Notes: generated by a model not told the origin, from the sequence alone. Counted from the first letter of the stretch, positions 47,081-58,061 are shown. The stretch: 64,000 bases of DNA from Diabrotica undecimpunctata (GCF_040954645.1 NC_092806.1:132393151-132457150); one strand, 5' to 3'. Program-made: numbers and translations.

Positions 47081-47385
47081 TTTTTAGCGATAATACACAG
47101 GAACTTCCCAACATTCAAGATACAAAAACCAGATGGAATATATACTAGTCCAGTGTTTCCCAAAGTGGGGGTCGCGACCCCCTGGGGGGTCGCCATGAGG
47201 TACTAGGGGGTCGCCGAACATTTCCAAAATAAGACAAAAGCACCACTTTGTTAGATCATGTATTTTTATTTTAACAACGCCGTAAATAGATAAATTGCGT
47301 TAGGCTTTCACGGCCATCGTCTAACTTATTAAACTGTTTATTCGGGCTGTTGGGCCGTTGTCTTCTGTTGAGATTTGTTCTCGAC

Positions 47386-47417
47386 GTTTCGCCAACACTA
47401 GGGGTTGGCATCTTCTG
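47386..47417 (-). ncRNA. Hammerhead-like motif of the inverted Penelope-like copy
   Basis: Exact minus-strand counterpart of the motif at 50,479-50,510, with the same CAGAAGA, GCCAAC/GTTGGC stem and GAAAC. Confidence 0.5.
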
Positions 47418-48762
47418 GAGATGTTGATGCTTCGCTTGTAAGCAGAAACTGACGACGCGTTGTACTACGGAGGCAATATTTATAATTCCCACTCGCCTCC
47501 CCTCCACTGGTTCCGGCTTGAGGGGGCGTGTCGTTGTTTATAGTAGCTTTTCTATCTCCGTGTTTGGCGGGAAGGGCGTTTGTGGATTTTAATACTGGTA
47601 TCCATGTTTTGTTGATTTTTAGTCCTTCTTCTATCCTATTGAAATTGTTTGGGTGCTTGTATATTTCCACCGCTTCCCGATATAACCGTGGGTAGTACTG
47701 TGAAGTTTTGTCCAGCATCTGTGTTTCTTCAAATAGTATTCGATGTTCTCCGCTTCCCAAAGCGTGTTCGGCAACGGCAGATTTGTCAATATGTCCTAAA
47801 CGACAATGGCTTTTATGTTCATTTATCCTGGTGTTGGTGTGTCTTTTTGTGGTTCCCACATATACCATTCCACATGTGCATGGTATTCGGTATACTCCGG
47901 CCGTTGCTAATGGGTCGCGTTTGTCTTTTACCGATCTTAAACAATCCTTGATCTTCTTTGTAGGTCTGAAGATGGTCTTTATGTTGGCTTTCTTGAGTAT
48001 TCGCCCAATTCTGTCCGTTACCCCCGATATATAGGGCAAGAACGCTTTCCCTTTACATTCTGTTTCTTCGTCCCTTCTTCTAGATACGTTGTTCATCGCC
48101 TTGTGTATTTCTCTTCTGGTGTACCCATTAGAGGTGAGCGCTTTTTCAATATAAAGAAGTTCACTTTGGAGATGTTGTGGTTCACAAATTCTCTTCGCCC
48201 TCTCTGCCAAAGTTTTGATGATACCTTGTTTTTGGCTAGGATGATGATTTGAGTTCCTGTTTAGGTATCTGTCTGTGTGTGTAGGTTTTCGATACACTTT
48301 ATGTCCTAAGTGACCTTCCTTTCGATTTACTAATACATCCAGGAACGCTAGTTGTTGAGCTTTTTCTGTTTCCATCGTAAATTGAATATTTGGATGTAGT
48401 GTATTTATATAAGCCAGGAAATCGTTTAGTTTTTCTGCTCCGTGACCCCAAATCACAAAGGTGTCATCAACGTATCTGAACCATACCCTAGGCTTGTATG
48501 CTGAGTCCATTATCTTCTTCTCTAAATGCTCCATGAAAAGGTTGGCTACGACCGGGCTTAGTGGGCTTCCCATTGCTACTCCATCCATCTGTTCATAAAT
48601 TTGGTCTTCCCATGAAAAGTATGTGGTAGTTAGGCAAATACGGTATAATTCCACCATATCCTTGGAAACTAGTCCCTCAATTAAATTCAGAACGTCGTCT
48701 AGGGGGACTCTTGTAAATAGGGAAACCACATCAAAACTAACAAGAATGTCAGATTCCTGCAA
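47398..48762 (-). CDS. Penelope-like RT/GIY-YIG ORF, shorter inverted copy, 454 aa
   Basis: This is the same protein as the plus-strand copy from QESDILVSFDVVSLF (its residue 123) to the C terminus ANP, with no internal break and no amino-acid difference that I could find. It therefore keeps motifs A, B and C (YVDD) and the whole GIY-YIG nuclease. It lacks the first 122 residues of the sister copy, including the PPRLYGLPKIHK block. The first methionine arises at the junction, where the sister copy has leucine, so it is a by-product of the join. Without the N-terminal RT region it is unlikely to work alone. Confidence 0.85.
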   Translation of the reverse strand: MQESDILVSFDVVSLFTRVPLDDVLNLIEGLVSKDMVELYRICLTTTYFSWEDQIYEQMDGVAMGSPLSPVVANLFMEHLEKKIMDSAYKPRVWFRYVDDTFVIWGHGAEKLNDFLAYINTLHPNIQFTMETEKAQQLAFLDVLVNRKEGHLGHKVYRKPTHTDRYLNRNSNHHPSQKQGIIKTLAERAKRICEPQHLQSELLYIEKALTSNGYTRREIHKAMNNVSRRRDEETECKGKAFLPYISGVTDRIGRILKKANIKTIFRPTKKIKDCLRSVKDKRDPLATAGVYRIPCTCGMVYVGTTKRHTNTRINEHKSHCRLGHIDKSAVAEHALGSGEHRILFEETQMLDKTSQYYPRLYREAVEIYKHPNNFNRIEEGLKINKTWIPVLKSTNALPAKHGDRKATINNDTPPQAGTSGGEASGNYKYCLRSTTRRQFLLTSEASTSPEDANP

Positions 48763-48770
48763 CGATCGTA

Positions 48771-50498
48771 ATGAAGACAGCCGACTACAAAACGAAAATA
48801 CAAAATCTTCTAGATCCTGCGGTTTACAAGAAACTTAAAAAAGATCCCACAGCAGTCACCCTACGAAAAATCAACAGACTTATTAAATCTTCGTCCATAC
48901 CAGAGGAGATAAAGCCAAGAATATGCAACAGCGAAGCAGTCCCACCACGCTTGTATGGCTTGCCGAAAATACACAAAGACGATGTACCTCTCCGCCCTAT
49001 TGTGAGCTCCATAGGATCTCCGTCTTACAGCCTTGCAAAACATCTGGCCGATATTTTACAACCACATATAGGAAAAAACGATGCCTTTGTAAAAGACTCC
49101 GCCCATTTTATTGAGAAGATCAAAGGAACAACTTTGCAGGAATCTGACATTCTTGTTAGTTTTGATGTGGTTTCCCTATTTACAAGAGTCCCCCTAGACG
49201 ACGTTCTGAATTTAATTGAGGGACTAGTTTCCAAGGATATGGTGGAATTATACCGTATTTGCCTAACTACCACATACTTTTCATGGGAAGACCAAATTTA
49301 TGAACAGATGGATGGAGTAGCAATGGGAAGCCCACTAAGCCCGGTCGTAGCCAACCTTTTCATGGAGCATTTAGAGAAGAAGATAATGGACTCAGCATAC
49401 AAGCCTAGGGTATGGTTCAGATACGTTGATGACACCTTTGTGATTTGGGGTCACGGAGCAGAAAAACTAAACGATTTCCTGGCTTATATAAATACACTAC
49501 ATCCAAATATTCAATTTACGATGGAAACAGAAAAAGCTCAACAACTAGCGTTCCTGGATGTATTAGTAAATCGAAAGGAAGGTCACTTAGGACATAAAGT
49601 GTATCGAAAACCTACACACACAGACAGATACCTAAACAGGAACTCAAATCATCATCCTAGCCAAAAACAAGGTATCATCAAAACTTTGGCAGAGAGGGCG
49701 AAGAGAATTTGTGAACCACAACATCTCCAAAGTGAACTTCTCTATATTGAAAAAGCGCTCACCTCTAATGGGTACACCAGAAGAGAAATACACAAGGCGA
49801 TGAACAACGTATCTAGAAGAAGGGACGAAGAAACAGAATGTAAAGGGAAAGCGTTCTTGCCCTATATATCGGGGGTAACGGACAGAATTGGGCGAATACT
49901 CAAGAAAGCCAACATAAAGACCATCTTCAGACCTACAAAGAAGATCAAGGATTGTTTAAGATCGGTAAAAGACAAACGCGACCCATTAGCAACGGCCGGA
50001 GTATACCGAATACCATGCACATGTGGAATGGTATATGTGGGAACCACAAAAAGACACACCAACACCAGGATAAATGAACATAAAAGCCATTGTCGTTTAG
50101 GACATATCGACAAATCTGCCGTTGCCGAACACGCTTTGGGAAGCGGAGAACATCGAATACTATTTGAAGAAACACAGATGCTGGACAAAACTTCACAGTA
50201 CTACCCACGGTTATATCGGGAAGCGGTGGAAATATACAAGCACCCAAACAATTTCAATAGGATAGAAGAAGGACTAAAAATCAACAAAACATGGATACCA
50301 GTATTAAAATCCACAAACGCCCTTCCCGCCAAACACGGAGATAGAAAAGCTACTATAAACAACGACACGCCCCCTCAAGCCGGAACCAGTGGAGGGGAGG
50401 CGAGTGGGAATTATAAATATTGCCTCCGTAGTACAACGCGTCGTCAGTTTCTGCTTACAAGCGAAGCATCAACATCTCCAGAAGATGCCAACCCCTAG
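48771..50498 (+). CDS. Penelope-like reverse transcriptase/GIY-YIG endonuclease, 5'-truncated, 575 aa
   Basis: The protein joins a telomerase-related reverse transcriptase to a GIY-YIG nuclease that nicks the target. Residues 58-69 are PPRLYGLPKIHK, a conserved early RT block. Motif A is SFDVVSLFTRVP (D132), motif B MDGVAMGSPLSPVVANLF (about 180-197) and motif C YVDD (218-221). The linker contains CTCG (416-419). The nuclease runs from GVYRIPC (410) through MVYVGTT (420-426) and TRINEH (432-437) to EAVEIYKH. All key sites are intact. The true N terminus is missing: the frame enters from the dimer junction and ATG at 48,771 is simply the first methionine. Full-length relatives have more residues before the PRLYG block. 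A hammerhead-like motif overlaps the stop. Confidence 0.9.
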   Translation: MKTADYKTKIQNLLDPAVYKKLKKDPTAVTLRKINRLIKSSSIPEEIKPRICNSEAVPPRLYGLPKIHKDDVPLRPIVSSIGSPSYSLAKHLADILQPHIGKNDAFVKDSAHFIEKIKGTTLQESDILVSFDVVSLFTRVPLDDVLNLIEGLVSKDMVELYRICLTTTYFSWEDQIYEQMDGVAMGSPLSPVVANLFMEHLEKKIMDSAYKPRVWFRYVDDTFVIWGHGAEKLNDFLAYINTLHPNIQFTMETEKAQQLAFLDVLVNRKEGHLGHKVYRKPTHTDRYLNRNSNHHPSQKQGIIKTLAERAKRICEPQHLQSELLYIEKALTSNGYTRREIHKAMNNVSRRRDEETECKGKAFLPYISGVTDRIGRILKKANIKTIFRPTKKIKDCLRSVKDKRDPLATAGVYRIPCTCGMVYVGTTKRHTNTRINEHKSHCRLGHIDKSAVAEHALGSGEHRILFEETQMLDKTSQYYPRLYREAVEIYKHPNNFNRIEEGLKINKTWIPVLKSTNALPAKHGDRKATINNDTPPQAGTSGGEASGNYKYCLRSTTRRQFLLTSEASTSPEDANP

Positions 50499-50510
50499 TG
50501 TTGGCGAAAC
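50479..50510 (+). ncRNA. Hammerhead-like motif at the 3' side of the Penelope-like ORF
   Basis: CAGAAGA, then a T, then the stem GCCAAC/GTTGGC around CCCTAGT-type loop bases, then GAAAC. This matches the hammerhead core order with one change (CAGAAGA for CUGANGA). It overlaps the last codons of the RT/GIY-YIG ORF. Confidence 0.5.
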
Positions 50511-50719
50511 GTCGAGAACAAATCTCAACAGAAGACAACGGCCCAACAGCCCGAATAAACAGTTTAATAAGCCGTAAATAGAAATTAACAATTAATTATC
50601 AGACGAAATATAAAACTAAATATGAAAGTCCGTAAAAATAAAAGAGTAAAACAAAGTAAAATATTATAATCTTAATGAGAGCTATGCGCCTGTTTCTGTG
50701 AAACTAATCTTTCAAATCT

Positions 50720-52514
50720 AGGCTGTGTATTTGAGACACACAATTATATCATTTTCAAGTACGAGACGATTTCTAACTCTTGTTTTAATGGCAGTCATAG
50801 ACGAGAAACTTAACTCACACAAATATGATGTTACAAATGGAACCAAACATTTTACAGCTTCACTCGCCAATTGGGGGTATTCCTGCATCTTTTCGATTCA
50901 AAATTGGTCCGAGTTCTGGGAAAAAAATTGGAGCTTCAACATTCCATCACTTGATATTTCAATAAGTTTTTCTTTCATGTTTATTGGTATTTCAACATGC
51001 TGAAAGGAATCGTCTAAAAACGGATTTAGTAACCATCTGCAACTGTCGTAACTGTTTTGAATTTCTTCGGGGAAATAATCACAGAGCTGTTGTTTTAAAT
51101 TGAGCAAAGTAACATGCATGTCAGCAAAAACTTGTTCAAAATTGGTAGCACTGTAATTGGATACATTTTCCATAATTTCCTGAAGGCACTGGAATGAATC
51201 GAGTTGTTTTTTGCCAAGTGAGGTCGACCATAAATCGATTTTTCTTAGAAACGCCTTAATTTTATCTGTGGCTGTAATTATATTAATGTCGCGACCTTGT
51301 AAATTACTGTTCAAAATATTTAAGTGGTCGAAAATATCAGCAAGGAAACCTAGTTTCAGAAGCCAAATAGGATCGGAAAATTGATTTTCATATGGGGACT
51401 TCTCATCTTTCAAATACATTAAAAGCTCTGCTCTTAAGTGAAATACTCTTTTTAAGACGTTGCCCCTTGAAAGCCACCTTACTTCGGTGTGACCGAGAAG
51501 ATTTTCAAATAAAGCACCCATGTCTTCGCAAATTTTTCTAAAAATACGGGTCTGCAAAGCTTTTCCTTTAATGGAATTTACAACATTAATGATGGTTTTC
51601 ATAACACAGTCCATTTCAGGAAGTAAAACTTTGGACGTAAGAGCTTCTCGATGTAAAAAACAATGTCTCCATTTGGCATTAGGCATTATTTCTTGTAATT
51701 TGACGACAAGACCAGATTTATGTCCTGTCATAGCTTTAGCGCCATCTGTGCATATAGCAATACATTTACCCCAGTCAATATCATATTTACTTGTACGTTT
51801 CACAAAAGTGTCGAGTAAACATTTTCCAGTGGTATTGGTCTCCAACGGGGAACAAAATAAAATATCTTCTTGAATGCCATTATTTGTATCATATCTTACA
51901 AACGTAATGAATTGGGCACAGTTAGATATATCTGTGAATTCGTCCATTTGAAGAGAGAAGTACGTGCATTTATTAAGATTTTCCACAACTTGCGCTTGAA
52001 TATCTTCTGCCATATCACTAATTCTTCTTTGGATAGTATTATTTGACAGAGGTATTGTAATTTTGCAGCCTCTCTTTCCCCACACATTATATGTACCATT
52101 TCAACAGCTGCTGGAAAAATCAGATTTTTAGCAATTGTGTGCGGATTACTAGTTTTGGCAACACGATAAGCAACTTTATAACTTGCTAATACATAATGCT
52201 TTTTCATTAGTTGTGGTTGTCAAGGGAAAACTGTCTTGCTGTTTGTAAAGGACGTTCAGCTTTCTTGCAAAGAATTCTACAGGCTTGTCTTTTTTCTGGA
52301 TGTTTGCTATTTAAATGTCGAAGTAACTTTGATGGCTTCATGCTTTCTTTTGACAAGAATTGTCCACAAATATCACATTGTGGTTTATTTGAAATAAAGG
52401 TAAAACCATATTTAAGATATTCATCAATGTAGAATCTGTTTTTCTTTTTATTGCTGCTACTGCCACTTTCAGACGTAGATGGTTCTGCACTTCTTTTAAA
52501 AACTTAAAATCCAT
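50720..52514 (-). pseudogene. hAT transposase relic with BED finger (ZBED5/GTF2IRD2-like type)
   Basis: On the minus strand an N-terminal BED-type zinc finger is readable near 52,310-52,420 (CDICGQFLSKESMKPSKLL, then RHLNSKH). The middle blocks follow in an open frame from 52,085 to 50,898: YFSLQMDEFTDISN (first catalytic aspartate), ICTDGAKAMTGHKSG (second) and HTEVRWLSRGNVL (glutamate). The C-terminal dimerisation block (PFVTSYLCELSFSSMTAI) is found in another frame near 50,780-50,850. At least three frame breaks (near 52,210, 52,088 and 50,895) disable it. The order and motifs match a complete gene that decayed after insertion. Confidence 0.85.
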
Positions 52515-53345
52515 AATTTATAATTTATCGTAGACGTAAATACGTAAACGGGAATACGTAAGTCGTAAAATATTTACTCATTACCCAACACCGCGTTCGC
52601 CACCATAGGCTGTTTGGATTCGAACTGAGGTTTCGTTGCACATCGCCGCTTATATAAAGCCAAAACGAGGCTACGAGGACGTTCCAGAGTGCCATCTAGT
52701 AGCGAGCGCTTTCGCGATTATCATGGAAGAGTTTTGCGATGTAGACACAAGCTAATATGTCGCGGTGTACACTGGGCAGTTGACTTCTTATTATTTATTT
52801 TTATTGTAAATGCTATTCTGGCAGCAGTACCTACTACTAATTACTAGTGGGACAGATCGCAATCATTAAAATAATTGTATTAAAATAAAATAATTGTTTT
52901 TTATTTAAACTTAAACAGTAAAGTAAAATTAAATTTGAGAAACCATCAGATTATTGTAAATTAGGCACGCTATTTCTGTCAAATAATATTGAATAGATGA
53001 GTGGGGAGAAATTGGGGGGTCGCGAACAATTTTTTTAGCAAAAAGGGGTCGCGGATTAGATAAGTTTGGGAAACTCTGTACTAGTCAAATCCAGATAACA
53101 AAGCTCTATTATAAATGCAAAAAAATACCAAGAGAAAATAGCGATCACCAATTACGTGTAAAGTTAGGCAAACCTAAGATATATAAACCAATCACCAACC
53201 TTTGGAACGTTAAATATAATGACCGCTTTATATACAAAGACACACTAAAAGTAAACCTAATAAAAGTTGGATCTTCGAGAAGATATATCGTAAAACTAAA
53301 ACCCGAAAACATCTTAAACTCCAATGATTAAAAACACCTTAAGCA

Positions 53346-54135
53346 CGCTTAGTATATCCAGAGCTACTTAACTTATTGAGATGCTTTGTGTAGACAAAAC
53401 AACATAACCACTGTACTGTGTAATGCCTTTATTCCAATGATGTTTACTCAGTGATAGCTACACTCTTATTAACGAAAAATACATTCTGTAGCCATAGCTA
53501 AACTAATAGCTCTTATAACAAGCTCTATCCGGCTTATAATAGCGTCCCCTTTTAATTACAACTACTAAAACCTTACATGATTGTTTTATACTTAACAATC
53601 AGGTTACATGTTACTGGATTTTACAGTGTTTAATGGATGAAACGTTACCGAGACGAAGAAAGTGACTTAGACTTAGAACCTGATGATTGATCTATTTTTT
53701 TTTTTCAAACAATAATCTGGAAAAAATAATGCAATATAATGATGAATTTGTTGGATATAACAAATACGATTCTAGAAAATCATAGTATTTATAAAAATAC
53801 CGATTTAGATATATTTAATTAGATATATAATTTAACCATCTATTTTTAGTAACTGTATATAGATGGTTAAAATAAAAGTGACTCCCAAAATTATTAGGAT
53901 TTATTTCTAACTAAACATATCAAGATTTCATTTATTTTTTTATATAAATCGTATATCCATAGATATTTGCCGGTTGGCCATATCTGAAAAAAAATTTAAT
54001 TTCTTTTACACATATTCGTTTCAATAGTGAAGTTACTAGGAAAGCAAGAACAGAAATCGACAAATTTGTGACCATTAGAGAGGAATAGAATATACAATAT
54101 TACATAGCATACAATAAAAAAAGCTCATATGGTAC
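53346..54135. other. Stretch without recognisable gene
   Basis: AT-rich spacer after the RTE-like endonuclease relic. No supported feature. Confidence 0.4.
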
Positions 54136-54139
54136 GGAC

Positions 54140-56330
54140 ATCTACTTTTTTCTTCTTTTGGTGCCTATTCATTTCGAATATTGGCGATCATTCTGGCTAT
54201 AATTATTTTATTAACTGATGCTTCAAATAGATTTGTTGTTATTGTAGGGAACCATTTCCTCAGTTTTTTTAACCATGATATTCTTCTTTTCCCAATTCCT
54301 CGCTTTCCGAATTCTTTGCCTTAAAGGTTTTTTTTAATAATTTCTATTTAGTGCCAGTTCTTATTAGGTGTCCGAGATATTCTAACTTTCTCCTTTTAAT
54401 CGTATACATCACTTCTCTTTCTTTCCCCATTCTTCGCAGTACACTCTCGTTGGTTACCTTGTCCGTCCATGATATCCTTAGAAATCTTTTTAAAGCCACA
54501 TCTCGAAGGCTTTAAGTTTTTTCTCCATCGCTTCAGTGAGTGTCCAGGATTTAACTCCGTAGTATAATTTCGAGAAGATATAACATCGTAGGAGCCTTAC
54601 TTTTATCCCCAGATTAAGGTTGTGGCTTCTAAAGAGTTTGGCCATGTTGTTGAATGTACTCCTAGCCTTCTCTATTCTACATTTTACTTCTTGTGAGTGA
54701 TCCCATTGTTCGTTTACTGTTGTTCCAAGATAGGTAAACTGTTTTACTCGGTCCACTAGTGTATTCTTGATATGCAGTTGGACGTCTCTAATTTTATTTT
54801 TGCTGATGACCATAAATTTAGTTTTTGATATGTTTACTTGTCCAAATCTTTCACTTACTTCATTTACTTTGTTTATTAGTTGCTGTAAACTGTTTCAACT
54901 ATCTGCAAAAATACCGGTGTCATCTGCATAGCGAATGTTGTTTAGGCGTTCTCCATTTAAAAGGATTCCATGTTCGCAATTTTCCATGGCTTCACTAAAT
55001 ATTTCCTCTGAATATAGTTTGAATAATATAGGTGAAAGTATAAATCCTATTTCATATAGCAACCAACAGAGTCATCATAGCCAGAATGATCGTCAACGAT
55101 TGGAACGGACAGGCACCCTAAGAAGAAGGAATACATCCTTGTCTAACGCCTCGTAGAATCTGGATCGCTTCCGTCGATTCATCTCCAAGATTTGTTCTTA
55201 TTGTGGCTGATTGTTTTCAGTATAAATTTTGTATTATACGCCGGTCTTTTGGCGCCGGTGTCAAATGCTTTTTGGTAGTCCACAAAGCAGGTGTAGATAT
55301 CTCAAGTAATATCTCTGCATCTTTGGAATAATACCTGTAGACTAAACAGTGCATCTCTCGTCCTACGCCTTTCATAAATTTAAACTGTGTGTCTTGCATT
55401 CTCTCTTCACATAGCTTGTATATTCTGCGATTTATAATTAAAAAAAAATTCTTAATTCTTATTTACATGTTCTTGTTGACAGGTACAGCTTATTCGCTGT
55501 ACATGTCAACGAATGGAATGGAAAATAATAGGCTAAAAATAAATTTGAAACACGTACTCGCATGGAGAGAAAGACAAAAGAGAGGAAGTTCAAAGAAAAC
55601 ATGGATGGTAAAAGTAAGAACATTGCTCCAAAGAACTTAGAAAAGAACAAGAGAACAACCGACATGAATAGAAATTGTTCATCGGGCGTTCTACACCGAT
55701 TGTTTATAAAATGTTTAGCCTAACTGTTCAATATCTGTTCTTTTCTACGAAATATAGACCCGTCTTTATTTTTACAGGATATTGTTATAGGTCCGACTTT
55801 TGTACTACAACTGTTTATCTATTGGTAAAATATTTGATAGACTTTTCTAGTGTGATGATTAACTATTTTCTTCAGGTTATTTTAATACTGACCTTTCTTT
55901 TTCCTTCTAAAGTTCCTCTTTTGTACTCGTATAAGATTTTCATGTTCTTCTAGGGTTAGCTGCGTTGTGTAATGCTGAAATCTGTTATATGTTTTATTTA
56001 TTTGCTGATTAATGGATTTTGCTCTTCATCGAACCAGTTAACATTTCCTAGCCCTATTAAGATTTTAAAAGATCTTTGCTGCGTGGTTTATTGTCTCCTT
56101 ACATTTAGTCCAGTGTTCCTGACCTTTATGCATAGGATTTAAGTTTTCATCCAGTTTAAGTATTTTTGTACCGTGGCCGTTTTTGGAATTGGTTGTACAG
56201 GCTCTGAGTTTTGTTCTGGCGATTAAGTGATCCAAGTCTATATTAGCTCTTCTACATACTCTTACGTTCAATACGAGAGAGAAATGTCGAGTATCAATAA
56301 GTATATGGACAATTTGTTTTTTTTTGTGAA
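54140..56330 (-). pseudogene. RTE-like retrotransposon relic
   Basis: Minus-strand blocks in order are: an endonuclease end (NVRVCRRANIDLDHLIARTK, with LDH for SDH, near 56,220-56,270), a linker (TYNRFQHYTTQLTLEEHENL, then GSIFRRKEQILNS, near 55,750-55,990), and an RT start (RMQDTQFKFMKGVGREMHC near 55,340-55,400). Further on are RLNNIRYADDTGIF with intact YADD near 54,920-54,960, and YLGTTVNEQWDHSQEVKCRI to LLRCYIFSKLYYGVKSWTLT (54,813-54,490). A non-matching block at about 55,440-55,690 and a nested fragment at 55,049-55,130 interrupt it. The right (3') end near 54,145 carries CTT repeats. Confidence 0.75.
55049..55130 (+). mobile_element. 82-bp RTE-like 3' fragment
   Basis: The insert carries the last codons of an RTE-like polyprotein (NRVIIARMIVNDWNGQAP, then stop) and an AAGAAGAAGG tail. 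It is flanked by ATAAATCCT (55,040-55,048) and ATACATCCT (55,131-55,139), a 9-bp duplication with one mismatch. It sits within RT motif B of the minus-strand element (RQGCI on one side, LSPILF on the other). Confidence 0.7.
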
Positions 56331-57009
56331 ACCATCTGAAAATTTTTATGTGACTTTGTTTATGTTTTTGTGAGGAAATAAGTACTTCTTCTTCTAAATA
56401 TGTCTATTTTCTAGAGATGGCGTTGGCGACCACCCGTCTTAGCCCCGTATTTATAGTCGGTACTCAAGCCCGTGCTTGAGCATGTGCTCCGCCAAGTCGA
56501 ACTTACGTCAAAGTCATGCTCAAGTATTTGTTGTGTTCTATAAACGATACTTCGGGTATTCTCGTACAAGGTTGATCTCAAGCACGAAAAATTAGTACAG
56601 TAAAAGTAAGTTTCGAATAAATATCGAATAAAAAGAAGATTCTGTCAATTTTATCATAATTGTGACTAAACTTTTAGCGCCAAATTTAGTTTATGCTTTA
56701 GCCCGCGCAAAGTTGGTTTATAGTATAGTATACTTACTGAAATTTTGTGTTTGGTATTAATATTTTGTGTTTGAAATTAATATTGGATTAACTATTTTAA
56801 GGTATGTAATATATTATAAAAAATATTTATTCTAGAGAATTAATTTCCATTTTGTTACTGTGTCTGAGGCATAATTTTAGATGTTCAATATATGCTTACA
56901 TGTATATTTGTTTTTGGATATATTTATATGTGTGTAATGCTTTACAATCATTATAATTATATTGTCTGTATAAGCCGTACGCTAAATAAATTGGTTATCT
57001 AAATTTTAG

Positions 57010-58061
57010 ATGAGTGGAAATGGCATGAAATATGCACCTTACTCAACAAAGGAAAAAGTTCTCCTAATCCAGCTGGTAACTGAAAACGGTGTGGTAGAGA
57101 ATAAAAGGACAGACGGTGCTTCGACAATGGAGAAAAAGATGGCTTGGGAGTTAATAACAAGAAATTATAACTGCCAGCCTGAGGTCAACAACATCAGGAC
57201 CAGCGACCAGCTTCGAAAATTGTGGAACAACCTAAAACAAAGGTAGAATACTTTTATTAGTTTAAGCAAATGCTTAAGTATTGACCAATAATTTTTTTTA
57301 TCATAGGAAACGCAAAGAAACAACAGCACTGCGTCACAGCATGTTAGCTACAGGTGGTGGTCCCCCGATAAAGCCAGAGTGTGATGCAGTGCTGGAGTTA
57401 GTTGAAGAGGCTGGTCCCAATATAGACGTCAGCATCGACTGTTCTTTTGATAGCACAGCAGTCTTTGAAAAAGGTAAATGTACTAAATTTGTAACTGTGC
57501 TTTACTCATAGTATAATTGTAGGCCAAAAACAGTTCAACCAGCTGGGAAGCTCAATAGCAGGACCATCAGTAGCCTCTGACCCCCCTCACTTCTTTCCCA
57601 CTACAGAGTTCAAAGAAATGGACTTGTTATGTAAGTATGATGTAATAATTTTGAGCAGTCTTCCTGTACACTTAATAATAGTTTCAGGTAATACTTGTAG
57701 TGTGACACCTGCTGTTCATACAGAAGAGGATGATGATGATGTGCTTCAAAGTGGTAAGTGTTTTAAATGTAGTTAAAGCCATATGTACTTAACAATAATA
57801 TCAATTTTAGCAAACACTCCTACTTCTAGTAGGGCACTGGGTGCTATACCACAAATATTGTCTGAAAATAAACAACGGTCCAAGAAAATGAGGGATACCA
57901 TCAGACAGCAAGACGAGATTCACAGGATGAAAATGAAGATTTTGGAAGAAGATATGCTGAGGGCAAAAGCCTTAAGAGAAGCAGCTGAGAAGGAGAGGCA
58001 GAGAGCTACTGATGAAGCTGAATTAGCTTCATTGAAGTTAATAGACTATAAAAAAGGGTAA
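57010..58061 (+). CDS. Harbinger accessory Myb/SANT-like DNA-binding protein, 5 exons, 274 aa
   Basis: Harbinger elements need a second protein that binds the element ends and helps bring the transposase to the nucleus. Predicted exons are 57,010-57,242, 57,307-57,473, 57,523-57,630, 57,688-57,753 and 57,811-58,061. All introns are short (49-64 bp) with GT-AG ends, and the frame stays open through all four joins. Residues 9-80 form a Myb/SANT-like trihelix (YSTKEKVLLIQLVTENGVVE, then MAWELITRNYN and DQLRKLWNNLKQR). An acidic patch EEDDDD follows. The end is a charged coiled coil (RDTIRQQDEIHRMKMKILEE, then ALREAAEKERQRATDEAEL). Using the next possible splice (gg|gtaatt to cag|gcgctag) would add only one residue before a stop. 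The gene faces the transposase. Confidence 0.85.

Larger units (their letters stand above)
47279..50582. mobile_element. Penelope-like element, head-to-head inverted dimer with 12-bp target duplication
   Basis: GCCGTAAATAGA occurs at 47,279-47,290 and 50,571-50,582, flanking one insertion made of two copies. The left copy (47,291-48,762) is on the minus strand and the right copy (48,763-50,570) on the plus strand, so their 5' sides meet at 48,762/48,763. Both are 5'-truncated and the left one is shorter. Over the shared region their coding sequences are the same; I noticed one silent base difference (near 47,789 against 50,107). The left copy extends about 35 bp further at its 3' side (47,291-47,325). 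No poly-A tail is seen. Inverted partial copies joined in one insertion are known for Penelope-like elements. Confidence 0.9.
47151..53078 (-). mobile_element. hAT transposon with 8-bp target duplication, carrying a Penelope-like insertion
   Basis: TACTAGTC lies on both sides (47,143-47,150 and 53,079-53,086). The left end reads CAGTGTTTCCCAAAGTGGGG and the right end, read inward, CAGAGTTTCCCAAACTTATC. Both then carry GCGACCCC-type repeats. One transposase relic lies on the minus strand. A Penelope-like dimer of about 3.3 kb sits at 47,291-50,570, so the hAT itself is about 2.6 kb. Confidence 0.9.
46890..53345 (+). pseudogene. RTE-like endonuclease relic, split by a hAT element
   Basis: The left piece (about 46,900-47,150) reads LPNHDIATILIDFNVKMVNN, then NRIRKYNIFSRNNREERLR, then a PDGIYTS start. 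The right piece (53,087 onward) continues as QIQITKLYYK and ENSDHQLRVKLGKPKIY. DFN.K and SDHQLR are the GDFNAK and SDH blocks of RTE-type endonucleases. The hAT element lies exactly between them, and removing it with one copy of TACTAGTC restores the frame PDGIYTSQIQIT. A GA microsatellite and stops show decay. Confidence 0.65.

Noticed and set aside
49862..50247. Minus-strand frames inside the plus Penelope-like ORF, repeated at 47,649-48,034
   Set aside because: Antisense shadows; they recur only because the Penelope-like copy is present twice in opposite orientation.
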